From positions 372,001-436,000 of the forward strand of contig DATGFN010000019.1 of the NCBI GenBank assembly GCA_035308965.1: a stretch of 64,000 nt of DNA. The letters are read 5' to 3'. Shown here one piece after another: positions 54,601 to 62,993 of the stretch. The DNA is from DASYXZ01 sp035308965 (GTDB lineage: Bacteria > Acidobacteriota > Terriglobia > UBA7540). Every line of letters starts with the position of its first letter. Within the stretch, counting starts at the first letter, position 1. The notes beneath the pieces are model-generated. The model had not been told where the DNA came from. It worked only from the letters and a program-made list of their open reading frames with translations, and ran no database searches. The translations under genes and the position numbers were made by a program.

Positions 54601-55530
54601 ATGAAGGCAGTGGTGCTGCATGAGTATGGTGGTCCCGAGAAGCTGAAGTTTGAAGAAAACGTTCCCGAGCCGCAGATCAGCGGAGGCACGATACTGATCG
54701 AGGCAGCCGCGGCGAGCGTCAATCCGATTGACTGGAAGTTGCGTTCAGGGATACGGCAGAAGGATCTTCCGTTGTCGTTTCCGGCCATTCTGGGCCGCGA
54801 CGTGAGTGGCGTCGTCCGGGCGGTGGGCTCAGATGTGAAGCACTTCAAGGCCGGCGACCGCGTTTTGGCGCTATCCAACGCGACCTATGCCGAATTGGTT
54901 GCCGTGGACGCTTCGGACGTAACCCATCTTCCGGATGGCGTGGACTTGGCGGACGCGGCGGCGATCCCGCTGATTGCGCTCACGGGAGACCAGCTTGTGC
55001 GCCTTGCGACAAAAGTAAAGAAGGGACAGGTTGTGCTGATCACGGGAGCGTTGGGCAGTGTTTGGCGCGCGGCGGTACATACGGCGAAAAAAATTGGCGC
55101 CCAGGTGATTGCAGGTGTTCGCGGGAAAGACCTGAATGACGCGCGCTCCCTCAGTGTCTCTGACGTGCTGCCGATTGATGACGATAAAGCGATTGAGAAA
55201 CTCCGCCTGGTAGATGCAATTGCCGACACCGTGGGAGGGAACGTGGCAGCGAAGCTGATCGCGAAGGTAAGGCAGAGCGGCTCCTTTGGATACGCCGGTG
55301 TCTTGCCGGAAAGCGCGGCGGCTCAAAATCCGACAGTGAAGATTACGCGCGTCCAGGCGCACCCTGATCCATCCAAGGTGCGTGAGTTTGCCGATGACGT
55401 GCGGGACGGCAAGTTCGTTCTGCCTATTGGCCGCCGGATGCCCTTGCGTGATGCAGCAGAAGCACATGTGCTGGGGGAGAAAGGCGGCATTGGGAAGATC
55501 CTCCTGCTGGCGCCGGATTCAAAACACTGA
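54601..55530 (+). CDS. Zinc-independent medium-chain dehydrogenase (quinone oxidoreductase type)
   Basis: A 309-residue MDR protein without zinc ligands: MKAVVLHEYGGPEKLKFEE, AAASVNPIDWKLRSG, GRDVSGVVRAVGSDV. The usual AAGGVG nucleotide turn reads ITGALGSVWRAAVHTAKKIGA here, an altered loop with a serine and valine where glycines are common. GGGAGGTG precedes the ATG. It is probably an NADPH:quinone or enoyl reductase-like enzyme of unknown substrate. Confidence 0.88.
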   Translation: MKAVVLHEYGGPEKLKFEENVPEPQISGGTILIEAAAASVNPIDWKLRSGIRQKDLPLSFPAILGRDVSGVVRAVGSDVKHFKAGDRVLALSNATYAELVAVDASDVTHLPDGVDLADAAAIPLIALTGDQLVRLATKVKKGQVVLITGALGSVWRAAVHTAKKIGAQVIAGVRGKDLNDARSLSVSDVLPIDDDKAIEKLRLVDAIADTVGGNVAAKLIAKVRQSGSFGYAGVLPESAAAQNPTVKITRVQAHPDPSKVREFADDVRDGKFVLPIGRRMPLRDAAEAHVLGEKGGIGKILLLAPDSKH

Positions 55531-55907
55531 TTTCTTCACGACGACCTCAGTGGACGGACGACGGCCTACCCATGCCTATCGCCCATCGCGTCTAACCTCC
55601 ACGTCAGAAGATCGGGTTGCAAACTTTACCTCCACCTGTTAACCGATGGCGGCCGGGAATGCGCGCGGGGGGGAAATAATTTCTAAGCCGCCGACGATGC
55701 GCTCAGAGCCTTTCAATGAGTCGCTTGGCCTGCTGGTAGCAGCGGAGATTTCCAAGCAGTGCAATGCCGCCCGAATCGAGACGATGACATCTTCGATTGG
55801 AGCGATGGCGGTTTGACTACCTTTCCTGTTTTATTTAACATCGGAGGCAACCGTGGGGTTCGGTGACCCCGAATCGGACACTAACTGTGAGGGCACTGGT
55901 GAAACGC
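55531..55907. other. Intergenic region without recognizable gene
   Basis: The gap between the oxidoreductase and the unknown secreted protein contains no convincing frame. ATCGGAGGCAACC near the right end may serve a start upstream of 55908, such as the GTG at 55887. Confidence 0.4.
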
Positions 55908-56621
55908 ATGGCGAACAATGCCAAGATCATCGCTTTAGCATTCTTTGTTCAGGTTCTCTTGCCCGGCGCAATCTGTCGGGCGCGAGCGCAGGGGGAGAAA
56001 ACTCCCTATCCGGCCATGGCTCCTCTCGATCAGTACTTGATAAAGGACAAGAATAGTGAAATCGCACTGGCTCGCACCGCTGCTCCAGCATCCATTTCGG
56101 ACGGGGCCGAAGTGATGGTGCTCGGATCGAAGGGATATACAACCGCGGTGAAGGGCACGAATGGCTTTCTCTGCCTGGTGGAACGTTCGTGGGGCGCCGC
56201 CACCGATAACCCGGGCTTCTGGAATCCCAAGGTGCGCGCGCCGCATTGCTTCAATCCGCCGGCGGCAAGGACCTTTGCGCCCATCTTCCTGATGAAGACC
56301 AAACTGGTATTGGCAGGAAAATCCAAGACCGAGATCGCCGAGGCAACCGCATCGGCATTGGATAAAAAGGAACTGCCCGCACTCGAACCGGGAGCGATGT
56401 GTTACATGCTGTCGAAGCAGCAATACCTGAACGATTCCGCCACGAGCTGGCATCCTCACCTGATGTTTTTTGTTCCGGGCGACGCAGCGAAGAGTTGGGG
56501 AGCCGATCTGCCGGGCTCGCCGGTTATCGCGGCGAATGACCCTGAAGAACGGGCGACGATTTTCATGGTCTGGGTTGGCGAATGGTCCGATGGGACGCCG
56601 GCTCCGCCGGTTGCGCACTGA
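55908..56621 (+). CDS. Exported protein of unknown function
   Basis: A 237-residue protein with a signal peptide (IIALAFFVQVLLPGAICRARA). Internal text such as GFLCLVERSWGAATDNPGFW, PHCFNPPAAR, ALEPGAMCYMLSKQQYL and SWHPHLMFFVPGD looks well conserved, but I do not recognize a family. Two Cys, clustered aromatic residues and HPHLMFF may form a binding pocket. The start is ATG 55908; GTG 55887 is possible. Confidence 0.6.
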   Translation: MANNAKIIALAFFVQVLLPGAICRARAQGEKTPYPAMAPLDQYLIKDKNSEIALARTAAPASISDGAEVMVLGSKGYTTAVKGTNGFLCLVERSWGAATDNPGFWNPKVRAPHCFNPPAARTFAPIFLMKTKLVLAGKSKTEIAEATASALDKKELPALEPGAMCYMLSKQQYLNDSATSWHPHLMFFVPGDAAKSWGADLPGSPVIAANDPEERATIFMVWVGEWSDGTPAPPVAH

Positions 56622-56965
56622 TCAGCAATAAGATGCTGTGGCGCGATACTTTTGCTCTTGAGGCATTCCGGCCGAATCGCGGGCCACTCGCAGAGGAGTT
56701 TTCGCTCATGCTTTTGGGCCACCCTCCCATGCCGACACGCGCCCTGATCGTGGATCGCCGACCAAGCCCGCAACATCGTGCCGGGCTTCGTTCCATCGCC
56801 GGAAATCACAGCCCAATTTTGAACGCATGGTATCACCGTCAACAATATTGCCGGCGAAAGAAAAGCGACTCCGGCGTGGCAGCCAGCACATTAAGAACGA
56901 AGCCGCAATGTTCTTTGCTTTCTATGAAATTCGGGTTGCCGTTCATGCCCCTATTCCCGAATTGG
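56622..56965. other. Gap ahead of the GH28-like gene
   Basis: The frame of the GH28-like gene stays open through this stretch, but the translation has no family-like text and no signal before it, so I treat it as non-coding. A short degenerate gene cannot be excluded. Confidence 0.4.
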
Positions 56966-58651
56966 ATGACGGGACGTGCCCACCTGCGGGGCACAGCCAA
57001 GAGCGGGCGTGATGAGAAAACCAGATTAGGATACTGGGCAGGGAAAATTCTGAGTTTGGGCCTGGTACTGTTCGTCCTCTTGTTTTCACCTCCTCTGCGC
57101 GCTCAGTTAAGCCTTCCCGTTTTCAATGTAAGACAATACGGCGCAACCGGGAAGAAAGAAGACAACGCCCAGGCCGCCTTCCAGAAGGCGGTTGATGCGT
57201 GCGCCCAAGCGGGCGGCGGCACGGTCTATTTGCCGCCGGGAGAGTACACTTCCGGAACTATTCACCTGCACAGCCATGTGAGGTTCCGCGTGGAGGCGGG
57301 CGCCACGTTGTTCGCGTCCCCGGATACAGCTCTGTATGACAAGGCTTCCCTGCTTTACGGTGAAGACCTCCAGAACATTTCAATTGAAGGGCGCGGCACG
57401 ATTGACGGACAGGGCGAATACGACTGGCGCATGAACGATCTTGATGACGCCTACATTCGCGACAACCAAATGGCGGCGCAGGCGGCGGGCGCATCGATGA
57501 TGCGGTCGTTTCCGCGCGGGTATCCCAGGCGCACCCTCTACCCTCACATGATCCTGCTGCTGCGATGCAAGGACGTCTTCATCACCGGCCTTTCATTCTT
57601 GCGCTCGCCCAGTTGGACCATCAACCCCTACGCTTGCGAGCGGCTTACCATTGACGGCATCTACATTCACACCAGCCTGAAGGACGGCGTGTGGGCGGAC
57701 GGCATTGACCCCGACGGCTGCAAGGACGTTCGCATCTCCAATTCCACCATCGAGACGGGAGACGACGCCATTGTGTTTTACTCCTCAACCATTTGGGGAC
57801 CCGCGCTGCCCTGCGAAAACATCACCATCACCAATTGCCGGCTCTCCTCCGCTTCGAGCGCGCTGAAATTTTGCGATGGCAATTCGAACTCAGTCCGCAA
57901 CGTGACCGTGGACAATTGCGTGATCACCGGATCCAATCGCGGCATCGCGTTTATGGTTTACGACGGCGGGTACGTGGAAAACGTGGTGCTCTCCAACCTG
58001 ATTGTGAATTGCGAGCGCTTTGACTGGTTCTGGTGGGGCAATGGCGATCCCATCTATTTTACCATCCAGCGGCGCAGCGAAAGCCTGGGGCAGCCGTTGA
58101 ACCCGGGCGAACCGGCGGCAGGATCCATTCGAAACGTTATCATTCGCAACGTCATCGCCCACGGAAAAGGAAGTTGCCTGATCAGCGGGCATCGCGAGAG
58201 CTGGCTGGATCACGTCAGCCTTGAAAATATCAAGTTCTATCTCTCTACCGATCCTTCCGCCGCTTACGACAGGTCGGTGAACGCCGTGCAATTTCGCTAC
58301 GCGAAAAACCTCACCCTGAGCGGAGTTGAAGTGATTTGGGAAAAGCCCGAGTTGGCCAATTGGCAAAGCGCCCTCTATTTCGAAGAGGTCAAGGGGCTGC
58401 GAGTGAGTGGATTCTCGGGAGGGCCGGCGAAACCGGGAACTGATACTCCTGCCATCGTCGTCAACCAAGTGCGAGACGCAACAATCAGCAGCTCGAAGGC
58501 ATCGCCGGGAACAAGAGTGTATCTTTCCGTTCGGGGAGCGAACAGTGATGAGATCAATCTGACCGGCAACGATTTGCACGGAGTGGCAATTCCCTTCCGG
58601 GTGGATGAGGGCGCAAAGGAAGGCGCGGTCAAAGCTCTCAATAATTTTTGA
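56966..58651 (+). CDS. Exported GH28-like polysaccharide hydrolase (pectin-lyase fold)
   Basis: A 561-residue protein with a signal peptide (LSLGLVLFVLLFSPPLRAQ). It starts the fold with FNVRQYGATGKKEDNAQAAFQKAV and GGGTVYLPPGEY, then ITGLSFLRSPSWTINPY, WADGIDPDGCKDVRISNSTIETGDDAIVF and repeated right-handed helix coils. The D of GIDPDG and the GDD pair match GH28 catalytic aspartates, but the usual GHG and RIK parts are replaced (SALKFCDGNSNS). It may act on rhamnogalacturonan-type substrate given the mutarotase next door. The start (ATG 56966) is uncertain. Confidence 0.82.
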   Translation: MTGRAHLRGTAKSGRDEKTRLGYWAGKILSLGLVLFVLLFSPPLRAQLSLPVFNVRQYGATGKKEDNAQAAFQKAVDACAQAGGGTVYLPPGEYTSGTIHLHSHVRFRVEAGATLFASPDTALYDKASLLYGEDLQNISIEGRGTIDGQGEYDWRMNDLDDAYIRDNQMAAQAAGASMMRSFPRGYPRRTLYPHMILLLRCKDVFITGLSFLRSPSWTINPYACERLTIDGIYIHTSLKDGVWADGIDPDGCKDVRISNSTIETGDDAIVFYSSTIWGPALPCENITITNCRLSSASSALKFCDGNSNSVRNVTVDNCVITGSNRGIAFMVYDGGYVENVVLSNLIVNCERFDWFWWGNGDPIYFTIQRRSESLGQPLNPGEPAAGSIRNVIIRNVIAHGKGSCLISGHRESWLDHVSLENIKFYLSTDPSAAYDRSVNAVQFRYAKNLTLSGVEVIWEKPELANWQSALYFEEVKGLRVSGFSGGPAKPGTDTPAIVVNQVRDATISSSKASPGTRVYLSVRGANSDEINLTGNDLHGVAIPFRVDEGAKEGAVKALNNF

Positions 58652-58720
58652 CGCAATTTGCATTCTGATTCGTGCGGTCCCTCATGCGCCGCACAACAAA
58701 AAGCGGAGAAGGAGAATTTG

Positions 58721-59041
58721 ATGGAACGCGTCTGTTTTTTGTTAAAAGTTAAAAAAGTGCGGTTGAAGGAATACAAAAAACGCCACAAGGCGGTGTGGCC
58801 CGACATGCTGGAGGCACTGAGGGAAACCGGCTGGCACAATTACTCGCTCTTTCTGAGAAAGGACGGGTTGCTGGTGGGCTATTTTGAAACCCCCAGCCTG
58901 GCGCGGGCGCTGAAGGGGATGGCGAAACGCGAGGTCAATGAACGTTGGCAACGCGATATGTCCAGCTTCTTCGAGTCGCTCGATGGCCGGCGTCCCGATG
59001 AAGCTTTCCAGCGGCTGGAAGAAATTTTCTTTCTGGCCTGA
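58721..59041 (+). CDS. rhaM: L-rhamnose mutarotase
   Basis: A 106-residue RhaM-type protein: YKKRHKAVWPDMLEALRETGWHNYSLFL near the start, then VGYFETPS, and NERWQRDMSSFFE. It interconverts alpha and beta L-rhamnose. AGGAGAA precedes the ATG. It follows the GH28-like gene by 69 bases and fits as the intracellular partner of a rhamnose-releasing pectinase. No rhaA/B/D genes are in the window. Confidence 0.9.
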   Translation: MERVCFLLKVKKVRLKEYKKRHKAVWPDMLEALRETGWHNYSLFLRKDGLLVGYFETPSLARALKGMAKREVNERWQRDMSSFFESLDGRRPDEAFQRLEEIFFLA

Positions 59042-59177
59042 TCGGTCTCCCTTCCAACTTTCGGGCCGGAGCGCGCGCCAATTCCGGCCGGCCCGTTGCG
59101 CGCCGAAATGAGTGGGAGTATGTTAGACGAGTGCCGGGAAATGAAAATGCAAATCGCGGATGGGTGGAGGCAACTCA

Positions 59178-60290
59178 ATGAAGGCAATAACAGCGGGAAC
59201 CTGCGCTCTGGCGGCGTGCCTGGCCGCCATTCTGCTGGGAGCCAGTGCGCCTCCTAAAACCAATCCAGCCCCCTCTTGGAATCAGAAAGCGGCCGCTGCC
59301 TACCTTGATTACAGGGAGGGCTGGTGGAATGCATGGCCCACCGCCGCGCGCGATCACGATACGTTCTGCGTCTCGTGCCACACCGCCGTGCCTTACGCTC
59401 TTTCGCGATCTTCGCTTCGAGCGGGACTGGGCGAAGCTACTGCTTCCCCCCAGGAACGCGCTCTTATCGAAAATGTGGCCAAGCGTGTTCGCCTGTGGAA
59501 TGAAGTCCAGCCTTTCTATAGCGACGAGAAACGCGGCATCTACAAATCCTCTGAATCCCGTGGCACGGAGAGCGTCCTGAATGCGTTGATCCTCTCGAGC
59601 CATGACGCGCCCGGCGGAAAGCTTGGCGCCGACACGCGCACCGCCTTGCACAACATGTGGGCGCTTCAGTTAAATGGCGGCGACGCGAAGGGAGCGTGGC
59701 CATGGCTCCGGTTTGATAACGAGCCTTGGGAAGCAAATGACTCGCAGTATTATGGTGCATGTCTGGCGGCGGTCGCCGTGGGGACGGCGCCGGAAAACTA
59801 CAATGCCAGTCCCGATGCCCAGACCAACTTCGGCCCGCTTCGCGAATACCTCAACCGGGGCGCTGCCAGCCAATCCCCCATCAATCGGGTCGTGCTGCTG
59901 TGGGCATCGGCGAAATGGCCGGGCCTGCTGGCCCCGGAACTGCAAGAAGACATCATCAAGGAGATTCAGGAAAAGCAGCAGGCTGACGGAGGGTGGAGCC
60001 TCTCATCAATGGTCGGCTCGTGGAAGCGAAAAGACGGAACTCCTTTGGAAGCCGCCAGCGATGGCTACGCCACCGGCTTGGTCGTCTATGCACTCGAACA
60101 GTCGGGCCTCAAGCGCGAGGACGTCCATCTGACGCGTGGCCTTGACTGGCTGGTGAACAATCAGAATAAAACAGAAGGCATTTGGCTGGGCTATTCTTTG
60201 AACAAACGGCGCGACCAAACCTCCGAGACGGGCCGGTTTATGAGCGACGCGGCAACCGCTTATGCCGTGCTGGCTTTGTCGCAAAAATAG
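59178..60290 (+). CDS. Exported alpha-toroid protein with a CxxCH motif
   Basis: A 370-residue protein with a signal peptide (ITAGTCALAACLAAILLGASA). A heme-type FCVSCHTAVPY motif lies near residue 65. The rest resembles a terpenoid-cyclase/prenyltransferase alpha-alpha barrel, as in squalene-hopene cyclase, with repeats like ADGGWSLSSMVGSW, SDGYATGLVVYAL, GLDWLVNNQNKTEGIW and SDAATAYAVLALSQ, but I see no DxDD or DDTAV catalytic motif. GGAGG precedes the ATG. It could be a c-type heme protein of unknown function. It converges with the ADOP gene. Confidence 0.75.
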   Translation: MKAITAGTCALAACLAAILLGASAPPKTNPAPSWNQKAAAAYLDYREGWWNAWPTAARDHDTFCVSCHTAVPYALSRSSLRAGLGEATASPQERALIENVAKRVRLWNEVQPFYSDEKRGIYKSSESRGTESVLNALILSSHDAPGGKLGADTRTALHNMWALQLNGGDAKGAWPWLRFDNEPWEANDSQYYGACLAAVAVGTAPENYNASPDAQTNFGPLREYLNRGAASQSPINRVVLLWASAKWPGLLAPELQEDIIKEIQEKQQADGGWSLSSMVGSWKRKDGTPLEAASDGYATGLVVYALEQSGLKREDVHLTRGLDWLVNNQNKTEGIWLGYSLNKRRDQTSETGRFMSDAATAYAVLALSQK

Positions 60291-60337
60291 CTCCAAACCG
60301 GCGTCTCCGAATTGCTCCTGCCGCCACTGTTTTGCGC

Positions 60338-62875
60338 CTATTCATATCGCAAGGCAACCATGGGATCCAGGCGGCTGGCGCGGAGGGCCGGAAGATATCC
60401 CGCTGCGCAGGCCACCATCGTCAAACCAATTGTCGCCATGACTAGGGTCAGTGGGTCGTGCGCCGTCAGGCCATAGAGTTGGCTTTGCACCATGCGGGTC
60501 AGCGCGAGCGCGGCGGGCACGCCCACGCCCACGCCAATCGCCACCAGCCACAGCACGTCGCGCATGACCAGCCAAATCACATTTTTGCGCTCCGCCCCCA
60601 GCGCCATGCGGATGCCAATCTCCCGCCGCCGCTGCGCAACCGTGTAGGTCATTACACCATAGAGACCTATCGTAGCCAGCAGGGTGGCGAGAAATCCGAA
60701 GACCGTGGAAAGGCTGGCGATCATCCTTTCGGTTGTGAGCGAATTGTCAATTTGCGTTTCGGTGGATCGCATCCCATAGACCGGCAAAGTCGAATCGAGT
60801 GCGCGCACGTTCGCACGCAGGGTGGGCATCAGTTGGTTGGGATCGGCGGAGGTCCTTGCATACACTGTCATATTACCCACTTGGTTGCTGCCCAAATAGG
60901 AGATATACGCCTGCACTGGAATTTCGTCGCGCAGGCTCGTGTATTTGATGTCCTTCACAACTCCTATAACCTCCATGGGCGTCTTCGTTCCCGGGTCACT
61001 TCCAAAACCAATGTGACGCCCAATTGGGTTTTGGCCCTTGAAATAGCGCTTGGCGAACGACTCGTTGATCATCACGGCGGTCGGGGACATGTCGTCAGGC
61101 TTCGGTCCGTTCTGAACCTGCCCGTTGTCCTTGGTGGTAAAGTCCCGCCCCGCGATGATGGGTACGCCGAGAGTGGCGAAATAATTGGGGCTGATCTGGT
61201 TCATGAACGGCTCTGGCTGATCGCCGGGAGTGGCGGCCGTGTAGCCCTCCACCGTCATGCTGCTGTCCCACTCGTTGTCTTCGAGAATCCGGACAGCGGC
61301 CATGCCCACCGATTGCACCCCGGGGATTGAGTTCACCCTATCCGTCAATTGTTGCAGAAAAATCTTCTCCCGTTCGGGCTTGTATCCGTCTATGGAAGGA
61401 TCAATGTCAAAACCAATCAGCCGCTGGGCTGGGAAACCCGGCCCCAGATTGCTCAGATTTCTGAGGCTGCGCAAAAAAAGACCGGCGCCCACCAGGAGCA
61501 GGAGCGAGAGCGACACTTGGGCCACCACCAGGGACTTGCGCAGTCCGGCGTGGCCGCCGCCCACCACTGCGCCAGCCTGGTCTTTCAGCGTGCGCCCGAC
61601 GTCAGGCTTTGTTGCCTTAAGGGCCGGGACGAGGCCAAACAAAATTCCTGTGACCAGCGTGACGGCCAGAGTAAAAAGGAGAATTCGCAAGTCAGGTGCG
61701 GTGGAAATGCTGATGCCCCCGGAATCCGACGGCATGTAGATGGCCATCAATGCGCGGTCGGCCCAGAAAGCGAAGGCAAGGCCGGCAAGCCCGCCAACGG
61801 CAAACAGGCATAACGTTTCCACCAGAAGCTGGCAGACGATTCTCCCCCGGCTGGCGCCCACCGCCAGCCTTACTGCGATCTCTTTCTGCCGGCCCGCGGC
61901 CTTGGCCAGCAGAAGATTAGCAAGATTCGAGCATGCGATGATCAGCACCACTCCGGTGATGGACATCAAAACCCAAAGCGGTGTGGAAAGCTCGCGCCTT
62001 AAGTATGACCGGCCTTGCGAGCCCGGCAGGACATCGATGGTCATTTTGAGAAATTCATCCCGATCGTATTTTGAGGCGTGGGCGAAGGCCGCCTCCTGCA
62101 CTTCCATTTCGATCATGGAATGCATGTAGGGTTGCAGTGATGCCTTTGCCTTCGCTTGGGTAATGCCCGGCTTCAATCTCCCAAAAGCGTTCACCCAGCG
62201 GTTCCGCCGATTCGTCAACATTTCCGGATTACCCACGCCAAGGTCCGGCTGCTCCACGATGGGGATAAACAATTTGGACTGAAATCCAAGCTCGACGTCG
62301 TCAAAACCCGGCTGGGCAACTCCAATCACTGTCATCGTGTGATTGTTAATCGACAGGTTTTTACCCAGGACCCCCGGGTTGGCGGCAAACCGCTGCCTCC
62401 AATAAGCGTAGCTCAAAACCACCTGCGGTGCGCCGTTGGCGACGCGGTCCACCTCCGGCGTGAAAGTGCGGCCTAGGACGGTTCCAACTCCGAGGACGCT
62501 GAAGTAAGTCCCCGAAACCAGTGAAGCGTGCACGAGTTCGGCCTGACCACCCTCAACCATGTTGACACTGATGGGAAAGCGGCAGAACATACCCGTAAAG
62601 ACCTCATTGTGATCTTTAAAATCTTTGTACATGGGATAGGAAATGGCGTTGCCACCCCAATTACTTCCGTAATGACGGCCATTTTCGGTAAGCAACACCA
62701 GTTGCAGCGGGTCTTTCACCGGCAGGAGGCGAAGCAATATCTGGTCAAGCAGGGAGAAAATGGCTGTGTTGGCGCCGATACCGAGCGCCAAGGTGAGAAC
62801 AGCAATGGCAGTGAATAATGGATTTTTGGCCAGGACGCGGACAGCGTAGCGAATATCTCCTGCAATGTTACCCAT
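60338..62875 (-). CDS. ADOP-type ABC permease (MacB/FtsX family)
   Basis: An 845-residue permease with two halves, each a MacB-like periplasmic domain plus FtsX helices. It opens with DIRYAVRVLAKNPLFTAIAVLTLALGIGANTAIFS, the hallmark of acidobacterial duplicated orphan permeases. First FtsX region about residues 300-415, second near the C-terminus (about 720-840). GGAGG precedes the ATG. No ATPase gene is adjacent, which is normal for this orphan class. Substrates are unknown. Confidence 0.92.
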   Translation of the reverse strand: MGNIAGDIRYAVRVLAKNPLFTAIAVLTLALGIGANTAIFSLLDQILLRLLPVKDPLQLVLLTENGRHYGSNWGGNAISYPMYKDFKDHNEVFTGMFCRFPISVNMVEGGQAELVHASLVSGTYFSVLGVGTVLGRTFTPEVDRVANGAPQVVLSYAYWRQRFAANPGVLGKNLSINNHTMTVIGVAQPGFDDVELGFQSKLFIPIVEQPDLGVGNPEMLTNRRNRWVNAFGRLKPGITQAKAKASLQPYMHSMIEMEVQEAAFAHASKYDRDEFLKMTIDVLPGSQGRSYLRRELSTPLWVLMSITGVVLIIACSNLANLLLAKAAGRQKEIAVRLAVGASRGRIVCQLLVETLCLFAVGGLAGLAFAFWADRALMAIYMPSDSGGISISTAPDLRILLFTLAVTLVTGILFGLVPALKATKPDVGRTLKDQAGAVVGGGHAGLRKSLVVAQVSLSLLLLVGAGLFLRSLRNLSNLGPGFPAQRLIGFDIDPSIDGYKPEREKIFLQQLTDRVNSIPGVQSVGMAAVRILEDNEWDSSMTVEGYTAATPGDQPEPFMNQISPNYFATLGVPIIAGRDFTTKDNGQVQNGPKPDDMSPTAVMINESFAKRYFKGQNPIGRHIGFGSDPGTKTPMEVIGVVKDIKYTSLRDEIPVQAYISYLGSNQVGNMTVYARTSADPNQLMPTLRANVRALDSTLPVYGMRSTETQIDNSLTTERMIASLSTVFGFLATLLATIGLYGVMTYTVAQRRREIGIRMALGAERKNVIWLVMRDVLWLVAIGVGVGVPAALALTRMVQSQLYGLTAHDPLTLVMATIGLTMVACAAGYLPALRASRLDPMVALRYE

Positions 62876-62993
62876 CGAATCTATCCTCCGTAAGGGTCTT
62901 TCTTCTTAGACGGAGACTTGGCGTATAAGTTTGGTGGATATTTTAGAATTAAGCGCGGTCCGGCAATCTACAGTGCTCAATTGAAATCCACTC

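Noticed and set aside
60458..61330. 290-codon open frame on the plus strand inside the ADOP gene
   Set aside because: It is antisense to a well-supported permease; composition is that of a complementary shadow.
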